Origin: Halichoerus grypus
Lineage: Eukaryota > Chordata > Mammalia > Carnivora > Phocidae
NCBI RefSeq assembly: GCF_964656455.1
Contig: NC_135722.1
Location: 47,820,628 to 47,884,627, forward strand
Length of the DNA: 64,000 nt
Direction of reading: 5' to 3'
Shown: positions 47,001 through 59,000 of the stretch, piece after piece
Position numbering within the stretch: the first letter of the stretch is position 1
Layout: each line of letters begins with the position of its first letter
Translations under genes and position numbers: made by a program
The notes under the pieces: generated by a model
Told to the model about the DNA's origin: nothing
What the model saw: the letters and a program-made list of their open reading frames with translations, nothing else
The model's database searches: none

Positions 47001-50000
47001 CTATAAAAAAGCTCAGAAAGGAGAGATGTGAAAAAAAGACTAAATTTCCAAGGAAGTCTAAAGAACTGGCTGGTGAAGCAGAAATAATCAGAACCTTAAG
47101 ACAGGGAGACCGCATGATTTTTAAATTCATGATGACCCACGAGGTAGAGATTGGACCTGGTCAGACCAACAGTTTGCAAATGCTAGTCCCTGTACCAGTT
47201 GTTCCGGTCACCTGGGACACTGGCACAGACTGAGTTCCCGGGCTGCACCTGGTCCTGTGAATCTGCCCCTCTGGGAGTGCACCCCAAGTGTGGGTATTTT
47301 TAACGAGCATTTCAGATTACTCTGATGCACAGTCAGACCTGGAACCACTGTGGTTGTGGGGAAGGCAATGTTCAGAAGGCTTAGGGAACTGTGACTCCAG
47401 CTTCCCCACGACACAGGAAATAGGGGGGTGGGGAAGGGCTCTCAAAACCAGATTTCCAGTTGCATCGTCACACACGCGCGCCCACCCCCCACCCCCCAAG
47501 ACAGGGCAGAGACGACTGAGGCCGCCAACATGGGCTGCCCTGGGTGCTCACTGAGGAGCTGAGGGAAAGAGGACAGAACCTAACCCAGGACAGGCGGCCC
47601 AGACCTGTAAGAAAGATAACAAAAGGACTCAAGGGCGACAGAAAGGGCTCTCAGCTCTGTTCAGCCAAGGACAGCTGGGAAGGCAGGACTCACTGCTGGA
47701 GAAGGTCAAGGTCAGGACAGGACCCAGAAGGAACAGAAGAATAAGGCTGGTTGTGGGGGAATGGAAATCCCAGCTGCCTTACGCTAGAACAGGGAGGCAG
47801 CGCACCAGAGCGGCAAGAACACGGGCTTTGTGTCAGAGGGACTCAGGCAAAGCGCTTTCCCTTCAGCCTCCCACAGCTGTTCTATTGTTTCTCAATGGGG
47901 AACAATTCCTGCCTCGGGCTGAGCACACCAGGATAGCACATAAGCAGAGGCACAAGAAATATCCCGTGCCCAGGACCTGGAGTGACAGCAGTAAGTACAA
48001 GAGCAGTCCCTAGATCAGACCCCATCTAGAATACCGTGCTCAAGTGTGGTCCAGGGCACAAGCTGGAGAAACCAGTGCTGACCCTAAGGAGAATGAATGG
48101 GAACTTTAAAGGCCTGTGATCCACACACAGAAGAGAATGTTCAACTCAGAGAGGGCCTGAGGAACTTCAATTCTGGAGCAGTCAGGAGCAGGGAAGACTG
48201 GTTCATTCCAGGGGCTCCAGAGGGAGAGCCGGGCTCAGTGGGTGCACACTCTAGGGAAGTCCAGAAGACCTATCTACTAGAGCTGGGAAAGATGTGATGA
48301 GCTCCCAGTCACAGAAAGCAAGGGCCAGACACCAACGCTAGGGGATGCAACAGAGATTCCTGCCCCGGTGGCTGAGTGCGCCCCTGTGTTTGGCCATGAC
48401 ACATGAGCGCAGAAAGGGTAAGAGCTGCCCGCTCCTCTGGCCGGGTGTGGAAAGTCTGACCTCCCCCTCCCAGCAATCAGATCGACAATGCCTTGTTAAG
48501 GATGAGTTTTTCGAGAAATCCCATCATACAATGACGTGAAGTCACACTACACAGCGGGGTGCACAGAAGCAGAAAACGGGAGAGGAGACTTTGTCTTTCC
48601 TCCTGTGCTCTTATCCCTTATAATTCACGTACTTCCAAAAGCTGTAACCTGCTCCGTGAAAACTGCAGCAGACATGCAACCACGAATGCACGATAGGGGC
48701 ACGCAGTTACTGTACCTTGGCTTCTACCCCTGGGAGCTGGTTCCCATTGACACACTGTGCAGTGGCAAGAAGGATTTCAATCGTGTGGAGAAAGAGACAC
48801 CCGTGTTAGTCGTAAACGACAACTCAGGACCACCCGCCTGCTTCCAGCTGCAAGGCTCATTCCCTCCCTCCCCATCTTTCTGTCAGGTAATCACCACCCA
48901 CGGAGGAAACAGGTCACTGTCCACCCCATGGACAGATGTTCTGGGCAGCTGCCAGCAATCTGACCGGGGAGAGCAAGAGGCACAAGACCACGGGGGCAGA
49001 GCCACTGAAGGGGCCCCATGGCTCCTGCCAGCTCCAGTCTTCATGGGTTTCCTTTGTAATTACCGGCGCTGGTACCCTGCTCAGACCAAGGGCCTGCATG
49101 CGGCAGGGCTCCATAAAGGTGCTCTATCAGGGAAGGAGCTCTGGTCTCCAGTGACCTTGCTCAAGAACTTGCGACCTCCCCCTCCAGCACCAGGGACACC
49201 CACATGGTCAAGGGCTACCCTCAAGTAAGGGGCCACAAAGCCCTCCTCACATCTCTCTAGACTCCTAATAAAAGCTTCCTCTCCAATCTCCTAAATTTAT
49301 CCCATAACTCACTCCTGGGCTCATCACTTTATCACATTACTTCCTCATTCAAAATCCCTGCAATGCTCCCAGAGTGGCTCTGGGGATACAGAGCCAGGAC
49401 TCAAGACCTTCTAGGGTTTGATCTGACTCATGGCTCTGAACTTATATCCTCCTGCTCCCCACCATTTCCCAAAACCTGCCTGTCCTCACCTCTACATCTT
49501 CTCCATCAATTCCAGGCAGCATGCCCTGCCCTGCCCTGCCCTGCCTCTGATGCCTTGGGCCACACCTGACTGGTTTTCTCAAAAATTTCATGTAATTCCT
49601 GCCTCCCTGTCAGCTTCAGAAAGGCCTCTACAAGGTGGGACCTGTGTGTCCCCGCACTGCCGGGTAAGTAACTCAGGAGTCTTTATGGAGAGACTGAGGG
49701 GCTGACCTTGTCCACAGGTTCACTTCTCAGGTCTTCTAGGCTACACGAGAGTTTTTTCTGAGCTCTGGAAAAACACAAAAGAAAGGGAACAAAGAAACAG
49801 TTACTAGAGAAGGAGCTGTGTCATTCATGCAGAGGACATACCAAGTATTTTACCAGTAGTCTGTTACGTGGGTTTAGGGACAAGGTCAGGAAAAAGCCAC
49901 CCTCTCATCACAACCACTACATAGGAGACTGGCCCATCTCGAGGGATAGCCTGGTCAGACAATGTGTTGCTGAGGGCATGAGAGCATCATTTAAATCCAG

Positions 50001-53000
50001 ATCAAAAGGCCTCAGCATTCCTTGAAAATCTAGAATACACTCAATTCTATTACATCAATGGGAGCTAACTGGTCTGTAGTCTCAAAAGAAAAAACTCTGC
50101 CTTGTCCATGTATCTAAGATGTAATCCAGGGAGGAAGGAGCTGTGCCACACTAGAGTGAAGATGAGTACATCAGCCAGCCACAGCTCCGGAGCATCCTGC
50201 TAGAATCTTCCAACACTTTGCCCTAGCTCTGTATGCCCTGACTAGTCTGCTCAGAGGAATTTGCTTTTTCAGAGGTTATTTTGCAGAGAAGGGCATCAAT
50301 TGTATAGAGAAGAGGCCATGCCACCAGTGGTCACAAGGGTTACCTTATGACAAGTCTCCTTGGCAGTTATGTTTCTCAGTTTATATGAATAAAGCAGAAT
50401 CTCTTAGTACATTGGTCTCCTGTGAGTCTGGTCAGTGTGAGTTAATCAGTGTTGACTTCCTCCTGAGTGAACTCATAAACTAAATTTCTTATTGCGCAAA
50501 ACTGACTGCCAATTGCTGTCTCTGACACTGACATTTTTCTCTAGGGCTAAAGGCTGAGGGAAACAATGGCTCTCTAGAAAGTTGGGTCCTGAGCACATAG
50601 GTTCTGGAGCCTCAGCACCATTCTGGAGAAGCTTCCATCATACTTATGGCCAATTTCCCCAGACACCCTCCCTGAAAGACAGTCTGCTCTTCGCAGTGGG
50701 AGCCTCTATATCTCCACGACATGGGGCACACTTGGAAGTGTGCTCTAAATTGCTGACACAGGGAGCTAGAAATAGGTTCATTTTAGAGGGAACCAGACAG
50801 GTGGCAGCCAGGTGACCTCACAGACCAGCCCATTATGAGCTCATTGCCATGTGAAGCTTCCCCAAAGCAATTGGACCAACCTCTCTGTAGGAGAAATGGC
50901 TCTCCCTGCGGAGCTGGGACTATCACAGGGCTCTAGGACTCCTGAGAGCAGGAAGGACTTTCAAGAGGGGGCTGATGAAAATGAGACCTATGTCATGGGA
51001 TACTCCCAGCCCCTAGGAGCCCCTGGCTGGCACAGATGACCTGCAGCCACCTCTCCTTTGAGGCTCCAACCCCTGGCCAGGTCTTTCCTCAGGGACAATG
51101 GCCCAGACCCTTAGCCCATGGGAAGGGAAACCCTTCTGTGGCCAGGGGAGATAGGCACGGTTTGTGACTGCTCCACGGCCTGGGCCACACTGTGGCCACT
51201 GCCAGGGCCTGGAGGGCTGCTCAAGGGAAGGGGAGATGTGCCCAGGACATGTGGCTGTGCTCACCATGCATGGCCAGTCCCGCCGTGCAGGAGCTCCAAG
51301 GGTGGGCTGAGGGAACAGCAGCTCTGGGGACATGATCAGGACCCCTACCTGGTTTCCAGTGATTTCTGCGGTAGTGGAGGTGGCCCCACGGTGGGAGAGC
51401 TACATCTTGGAGGCATCTGCACCAGAAACAGACGTCACTGTAGGCGACAGTTACTGTCTGAAGACCACCTACCGTCCTTTCTCCTTCTCTGGATAACTCC
51501 CCTTGAGGAGTTCCACTTCCTCCCCGAGGCTCAGCCACGATGGCTGTGTCAATACAGGTGCCTTGCTCTTTCCGGATGCCCAGGAGAAAGGAGTCCTGGA
51601 AACCTGGGCCAACCTGCCCCTCCTCCCCAGACCTACGTCCACATCTCTGCAGTAGAGTCCTGACACCTGAACCCCTGGGGACCCTGCTGCTCCTGCCCTT
51701 TCTGAGCTGGTTTCTTCAGCTTTTCCTTTCATGCGGAAGCCATCACGCACCCTTTCAAAAACGTGCCTTCTTGGCGTAGGTTAGCCAGAGTCCATTTCTG
51801 GTGCTTGCAACAAGAAGCACTAGAATTGATATATTCACTTAACAAACGTGAGCAACCTCCACGGCCTGCCAGGCCCCATGCTGGGTGTGGGGTAAGTGCT
51901 CCCCACAGCAGACAGGCAGACAATTAGGATAAAAGATCAGAGTAGACATTCTTATGGTACTGATACCAATAAGGCAATATAGGGATGGAGGAGAGGGAGG
52001 GATGCTTCAGAAGAGGGCTTCAGAGGGGAGAACACTTGAGAAATGAGAATGGGCTTAGTGAGAAGACAAAAAGGGAAGAGCATTACAGGTGGACCATGAG
52101 CTAATGGTGGCGTCTAAGGAGGACACAGTTTGATGTTTTCAGTATTGTACGAAGTGCAAAGATGACCTTTTCTCTAGAGCCTAGTAAATACCTTTTTGAT
52201 CTACTGTCAGGAAAACCCCGGCATTATAATATAGTTGTTAAAAGCCTGGGCTTTTTGGTCAGATAGATGTGGGTCCAATTCCAGGTTCTGCTATCTAGCT
52301 GCTGTGTGACCTAAAGCAGGTTAATTACCCTCTCTGAACCTCAGCTTCACAATAAAATAAGAATCCCATGAGGGTGTCATGGGGAGAAATGAGGTGAGAG
52401 CCATGGACAGTGCTCATCACAGTGACCACACAGAGGTACTGAGCGTCAATCATTGCTTCCATAATATTGTCAGCAATCTGTAATGTTTGTCTGACTTGAT
52501 AACTGGGACACTTGGTGACATTTTTGCTCCTCCCTTAATTAAAAGAGTTGAACTAGACCCCTAAGATCCTCTTCAGTTTGGCCATTCCAGAGTTTCATGA
52601 ACCTTTTACATCCTGAGCCAAAGCCCCTTCTCCCCTTGAGATCTGGATCTATGAGTTTATTTGCTTATTTGTATCTAGTCTAAATGCAGAGTGATTCGTG
52701 TAAGAGAAAGAAAATCTGTTTGCTGGTTATAGGGGCTGGAGGGGGTGTCTGAAATAGGAACGGATCCCTGCAATAGTTGAATTTATACCCCTCAACGAGC
52801 AAGACACATTCATCCATTTGACAAATATCTGCACTCTCCTGGGCATCGGGCACTATTACAGACACTGGAGAAACAGGGGGAAATAAAATGAAACCACCTT
52901 TGAGGAAAGACAAAAAGAAACAAGGAACTGGACTGATTAATTCCTATCCTTGCAAGTCCAGTATCCATGATGCCGCCCCTCCCAGTCAGAACACAGGCCA

Positions 53001-56000
53001 GTGCCTGGATCCCTTTCTACCCACAATGTTCTCCCCAAGGCCTTGGGGGTCACTCCATCCATTTAATGTCTCACCTGTCAAGATTTATACCTGACAGGTA
53101 CCTGAGTAGATCCTCCCCCAAGCTCAGTGTAAGCTCCTAGGGCCTGCCGAAACCCCACAGCATGGATGAAACATAGCACCTCTGGTTTAAGTAATTCTTC
53201 AGGGCCTTTACTCGCAGTGTTCCACTTTCTGAAACTTCCCTCAAGTTCTTCTTCGTTGATTGAGAGAGTTCTTTCGGAAGGCCCTGGAAGCATTAATGCA
53301 GAAGGGGGGATCACTACCGCGGAGTTGTTCAGAAACCTGTAATTACGCAAAATTCTAAGTCTTTCTCCTTCATTAAGGAAGCCTAAGGAATATATAAAGG
53401 TACATTAAGAGTGTGACTCATAAGATTCTTCAAGGCATCAGAAGAAGGGCTGTCATGACCATGAAGGTCATCTCAAGGGCAAAGTTCATGTGTGGAACAG
53501 CGAGAAGGCAACCCCTAGTATCCCTCCCCAACCTTCTCATTCCTTGGCCACAAGCAATCAGGCTCTGACTTGACCCCAAACACCAAAGGAAGAGGGAGAA
53601 CAGGGCAGTGATATGTGTGTAGGGCCAGCAGAAGCTCGGCCAGAATGAGAGATCTCTGAATACCCTCAGAGCGGGCCCCTCCTGTGAAGCAGCTGCTTTC
53701 CCAGACTGTGATAGGAGCCCAGGTCAATGGCATGAAGGATAAGGCAGGCAGCCTGGCATATGGACTGCTGTGCTCATACGAACACTAACACTGCATGCGT
53801 GGTGCGTTCAGCCCGGGCTGCCAATATGAAACACGGACAGCTCTCCCTGCCTTGTGCCTTCCTGAGGAACCCCAGCACCCAGGGACTCAAGCAAGGCTCC
53901 CTGAGTCCCTGAGAATCTGCTGGGGGAGCTTTTAGATTCTTCAGGAGGTGGACAAGCTCTAATCCCCCATGAGGGTATGGAACTGATTTTTGGTCGAGGT
54001 TTGACTGCATTCACTGCCCCTAAGGGGTATCCTGGGAATCCAAGGATGGGGATTCCCAAAAGCTCACACGGATGGCTTTATTTTCTTGATGATCTGCTTA
54101 GTCCTGGGAGCTCGGGACTATCATCAGACATAGTTTCTAGAAATCAACAGCTACCAATTTCCCTCCCTCCAGGACAGTCTAACCAGCTCCATTCTCCAGC
54201 AGAGGATCTTCTCCAAATGAAGATGAAGAACCTTCTGGTGAAATGCCCCTGGGTTTAATGCAGTCAATGGAATACCTCTGGGAGAAAACGGCAGAACGCT
54301 CCTTGCCCTCACCTTGAGTTGCCATCATCATCTCCTTCACCCGTCGGTACTGGTTTAGCAGCCCTGTGAGCTCCTCTATCCGACGGTCCTGTCACAGTGT
54401 GAGAACACACTATACGTGAACACCACTGCTGGCTCTTCCAAGGATTTCATGTGGGGCCCACACTATGTTCTGGGCACACTGAGAAGAGATGCTACATGGA
54501 ACCTAAGGAACACATTTCTGGATCAGGAAGCTCACTATCTCCCTACCCTCCTGAGGTAGCCTTAGAAATCTGTCTCCCGGTTCAACTATTGTCCTCTGGA
54601 GTTACACACAAAGAAAGATTAAAATAAAGCTGGCGTGTGTATCCAGTACCCTCACCTGTTCCTGGAGAGTCTGAGATTCCTTTCAAGACAGACAGAATTC
54701 TCAGAGGAGATCATTTCTTTCAGCCAAGGTCTGGGGGCTTAGGAGGCCACACAGGTTTTGGCATTAGACAGCCTAGGGGGTGAACCCTGGCTCCAATACC
54801 TACTGTTACCTGACCTTGGACAAAACCCCTCAAGTACACTGAATCTCCGTCTCATCTATAAGATGCAGGGCTGTGATCCTCAGAGCTGATGTTTGTCCCA
54901 GGTAGGTGCTCTCTAGTTAAAGAGGAGGCTACTCTAGGATTATGCAGGAATCAGATGTGAAGGACAGAAGGCAGGAGGTTAAGCACATCACATGCTGCCT
55001 AGTGTCTCCGTGATGAGTCCACCACCAGACTGTGCACATAGGAGACTGGTGCGCTGTTGACAAGTTTTGCCAGGAGTCTAAACAGCAGTTATGATGTTGG
55101 CAATAACCGCGGTGGTATTTCTTTTCCCCACAGCCGCACGAACAGGTACGACTTTAATCTGCCTCTGGGAGATTTCACTTAGGCAAAGTTCCCAGGCATC
55201 AAGGCCAAAAACAGGTGGCTGAGGCTCAGTCTCTAAGAGGCAGAAGCCATTCTCCTGACACAGCCCTGGGTCAGTGGCCTGTTGGGCATGGCCCTGCCCA
55301 GAATATCAGAGACCAGTAGGGACCGAACAGCCGGAGATGTCAGCAGAGGAAGAACAGGGCTGCCCTTACCTTATCCTCATTGGAAACAAGCAAAGTTTCC
55401 ATCCCCATTTTCAGACGTTGAATTTCTTGGTCTAAAAGAATTTAGGTATAGGAAGAATTATGTAAACACAGATAGCCATCCCCACATGCTAAGCTGCTGA
55501 CACTTTCCTTGTGAATAAATCGCACACAGGCTCTTTTACTTAAGAGCCTGTGATGATGTCCAGCCATCACGAATGAATGAGCTTAGTATTTTATCTTCTC
55601 TTTATAGACATTAGTGGGGAAAAATCAAAATACCATTTACTCAAAGGTGACACAGAAGAACCCCAAAATCTTTCAAAATCAACATCTCTGAAGAATACAG
55701 ACATTTATCACTGATAATACTTGAGTGGGCATGCACCTGGGCTGCCAACTAGTTTTGGAGAAATACAGTCCCATGGATTGTAGCAAAGGTGAATTTAAAA
55801 TAAGAAAAAAAAAAGTCTACAGCTGAATGAAGATGAGAAAAGAATGATTATGTAAAAGAGCTGGGTACTTGGCTTAATTTAAAAGGGTATAGTCAGAACT
55901 GACTAACAAATGTTTAGACACATCTATAAATATATTAAAACAAACTCTACAGTTAAGGAAAACTATCTTATTTCATAAACGTATAGAATTTCCCTGTGGG

Positions 56001-59000
56001 CCAAGGTACCTGTGTCCATCTGTGGTGGACAACCCATGGCCTGCTCTCACTCTGGGCCAAACAGGGACTCTTGATTTCTTCCCCAACTGATCTGCAGGGC
56101 CAAAGGCCAGTGCCTAAAGGAGCTGGAGGTCATTCTAAATATTTAGGCCTAGGGATTGCCACATAGCTGGAGTTTCAAAACAAGGACCTATCCCCATTCC
56201 TAAACTGATTACTGCAAGCAAAGCACAGGAGACAAAGGAACCAAAGTACAGGCATCCCACTTACAACAAGAATAGGAAGAGTAAATTTATGGACTTTATG
56301 TAAATAGGCATAGGGATTCGTTTTCAGAGCAAAGTACAGAGTGCCTGCTCACTATCTTAGGCTCTTGGCAGCTCAAGATCAGCTCTGCAGCTCTCCCATT
56401 TGTGGGAGGAGGGTGGTAAGCTCCATGTGAAGACTGGCAAACCTCAGTGCTTTGGGCAGAACCCAACTTGAGCAGCAAATATTCAAAGGACCAGCTCCAA
56501 GAGTTATCTGATGATGGACTAGAAGGCCTGGACTATAGAGAAGCATAGGGTGGCAGGGGAAGGCTGCCTGGCCTAGAGTCAGGGCACAGCAAGCATTCTG
56601 TGCAGGTTAAGCACCACAGAGAGGCTAGGCTATCTTAGGGGGCCACAGGCTCCACCTTGAGCCTTGGCAGGTAGGGGACACGCTCAAAGGCTTCGGAAGA
56701 CACTGAGGAAGGCTGGGGGAGGGATGAACATATGGGCCACTAATTTCCTTCTCTAGCCTTGGGGATGACACAAAACAAGTCCTTTCAACCAAGTGAAAGA
56801 AGAGCTCCAGAGGTAGCTGCACAAAGCTCAGTGACCAGACTACACGTGAAAAGTTGATGGCAATGAGTCTACAACAGAGCTGTGCTTTATAGGCCCGTTC
56901 ATGCACACGCATGCGCACACACACCCATGTGCATCTGTTCACTAGGACATGTTTACACACACACAGGACACACGCGCACATCAGCATGCCTACCCACACA
57001 GGCATACACATACGCACTCATGGACACACATGCTTGGGGCCCAGGGGCAAGCACATCCTATCACAGCCTAGCTGGTTACCTTTCTCTGCATGGTCACTGT
57101 GGAGGGCCGCAGTCCGGGAGAGCTGGCTGTGCAGACGCTCAATTTCTGCATCCTTCAGGGCCACCTGCTCTTGCAGCTGGGCGACCTCAGCCTGAAAGAG
57201 CAACAGAGATCCCCGGGAGCTCAGAGGGACTACCAGACTGTGATGGAGTACCTCAAGTCATTCACAGCCCAGGACCAATGGGTCCTAGAACCTGCGGGAA
57301 GTCAGGAGCAGAGGTGTCAGGGATGGGCAGTGGGAGGCGCTTACTGCCCTCCCCACAACAGGGAGCTCTGCCCAAGGCACTCATTCTTCCTGGTCAATCT
57401 GGCCCTGCCCACAGCTCAGGCTGGTCACCTGCATCCTCCTACCTGACCAGGCTCTTTCCCTTCCCTGCCCTCTGAGGCCCAATCACCCTGGAGACCTGAC
57501 AAGCTGGGATGGTGTGCAATGGGAGGGCTGCTGATGGATATTCTCTTTCTGGCTGTGGTCTTCCTTCTCCCGAGAGATTCATTCAATAGCATGTATGTAC
57601 ACCACTGTGACAAGTGCACACATCTTTCATTTTCCCAGCCCGTACAGGAAGGATAGTGGAAATCAAACCACTACTGGTAGACAAAGAGTAAGCCAAGAGT
57701 TCCTCCTGCAAGTACTATCCCACCTGTCATGCATAGGCAGGGCCCCTGCCCAGCCTCCAGGCATGGCGCATGCTCACCCTCAGGCCCACACATACAGACA
57801 TTCAGGTGTGCTGAGCAGATACACTGGTGCAAATAAAGCATGTAAGTACAGCCACAAACCCGCATACATACATTCATACACAGACGTACATGGACCGTTG
57901 TAGTGGGTGGTTCCCACATCTCTACTAAGCAGAGCAGGTTAAATTTCACACATAACAGTAGGTGTGATTGTCCACGCCTTCCCATACTCATGAGAAGATC
58001 AGAACTGTGTTGGTCCCATCCCACGGGGCACAATAGCTTTGGAGCCAAACTTGGATTCTCTCATTTCCTGGTTGGGTGATCTTAGGCAAGTTAACCTTTC
58101 CGAGTCTTGCCTCATCTATGAAACGGGGAAAATAGCATTTACCTCATAGGGCTGTGGTAAGGATTAAGTAAGATAATGGTCACGGACAACTTAGCCTAAT
58201 GCTTGGTAGACACTAGATGCTCAATCAAGGAGATACTGTGGCTCCTCTCATCGTATTCCTTTCCTTGTGGATAACCAGCTAGTTCTCTGAGTATCCAACC
58301 AAAGAAAGGGGGTGAGGACTAACTCTGGAGCCTGTCAACACACAGCAGAACCCTGTCCTCTGGCCATCCCTTCCTGTGGGGGAGCCCAGCCACATCCCCC
58401 ATCATGCCTCAAGGTTACGCAGTGGGCCGTCCTTCCCTACATAGGCCGGAGTTAACCTCGAACAATTTCAAGTAACCAGACGAGCCCTGAGCCTGTTGAG
58501 CCTGTTGGTGGCCCCTCTGCCCAACAGGCCTTGCGTTCGGTTTCAAGACACTCTGACGGAGCGCCCACTCTGCCCCTGTGCTCGCTGATTTCTTGTATCA
58601 AACCTCACTCACTCCTCAGGAAGAAGCAATATCCCTGCATGTTGCTTCTGGGGAGACACCAGGACCAGTGCCCAGGATGCAAACCCCACCTGCTCCGAAG
58701 CCGGCTGCTACCCACTGTGGCCTGCATGCTTCGGAGTTACTAGCACACATGGGGGCCACTATTAGGGGGCAGGGGCTCCCTGAGCCCACTTCACGGTCCC
58801 TGAATAAACCTTCCCCGATATCCCCCAAATGGGAAAGAGATGACCATGTAAAGAACAAGGAGGTAGGATCTCCTTACTCCAAAGTGTCCTATGGAGCACT
58901 GCCCCTCTGCTCGGTGGTACTGACCCACAGAGGCCAGGGAGCCAAGCCCCGCTTCGTCAAACGGCTTTCTGAGACCCACAGCCACGCGGCAGCTTTCCAC

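Larger units (their letters stand above)
43964..49706 (-). other. PPFIBP2 introns around the linker exons
   Basis: Introns 43964-45538, 45678-48715 and 48755-49706. A MIR-like core lies at 45795-45895 (GAGAAACTTGCCCAAGG) and an L1 end is listed separately. Nothing else recognised. Confidence 0.6.
49765..55369 (-). other. PPFIBP2 introns around the proline-rich and post-coiled-coil exons
   Basis: Introns 49765-51348, 51417-53179, 53284-54312 and 54389-55369. MIR-like sense copies at about 52225-52460 (GGGTCCAATTCCAGGTTCTG, TGCTGTGTGACC) and 54745-54880. No further exon recognised. Confidence 0.6.
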
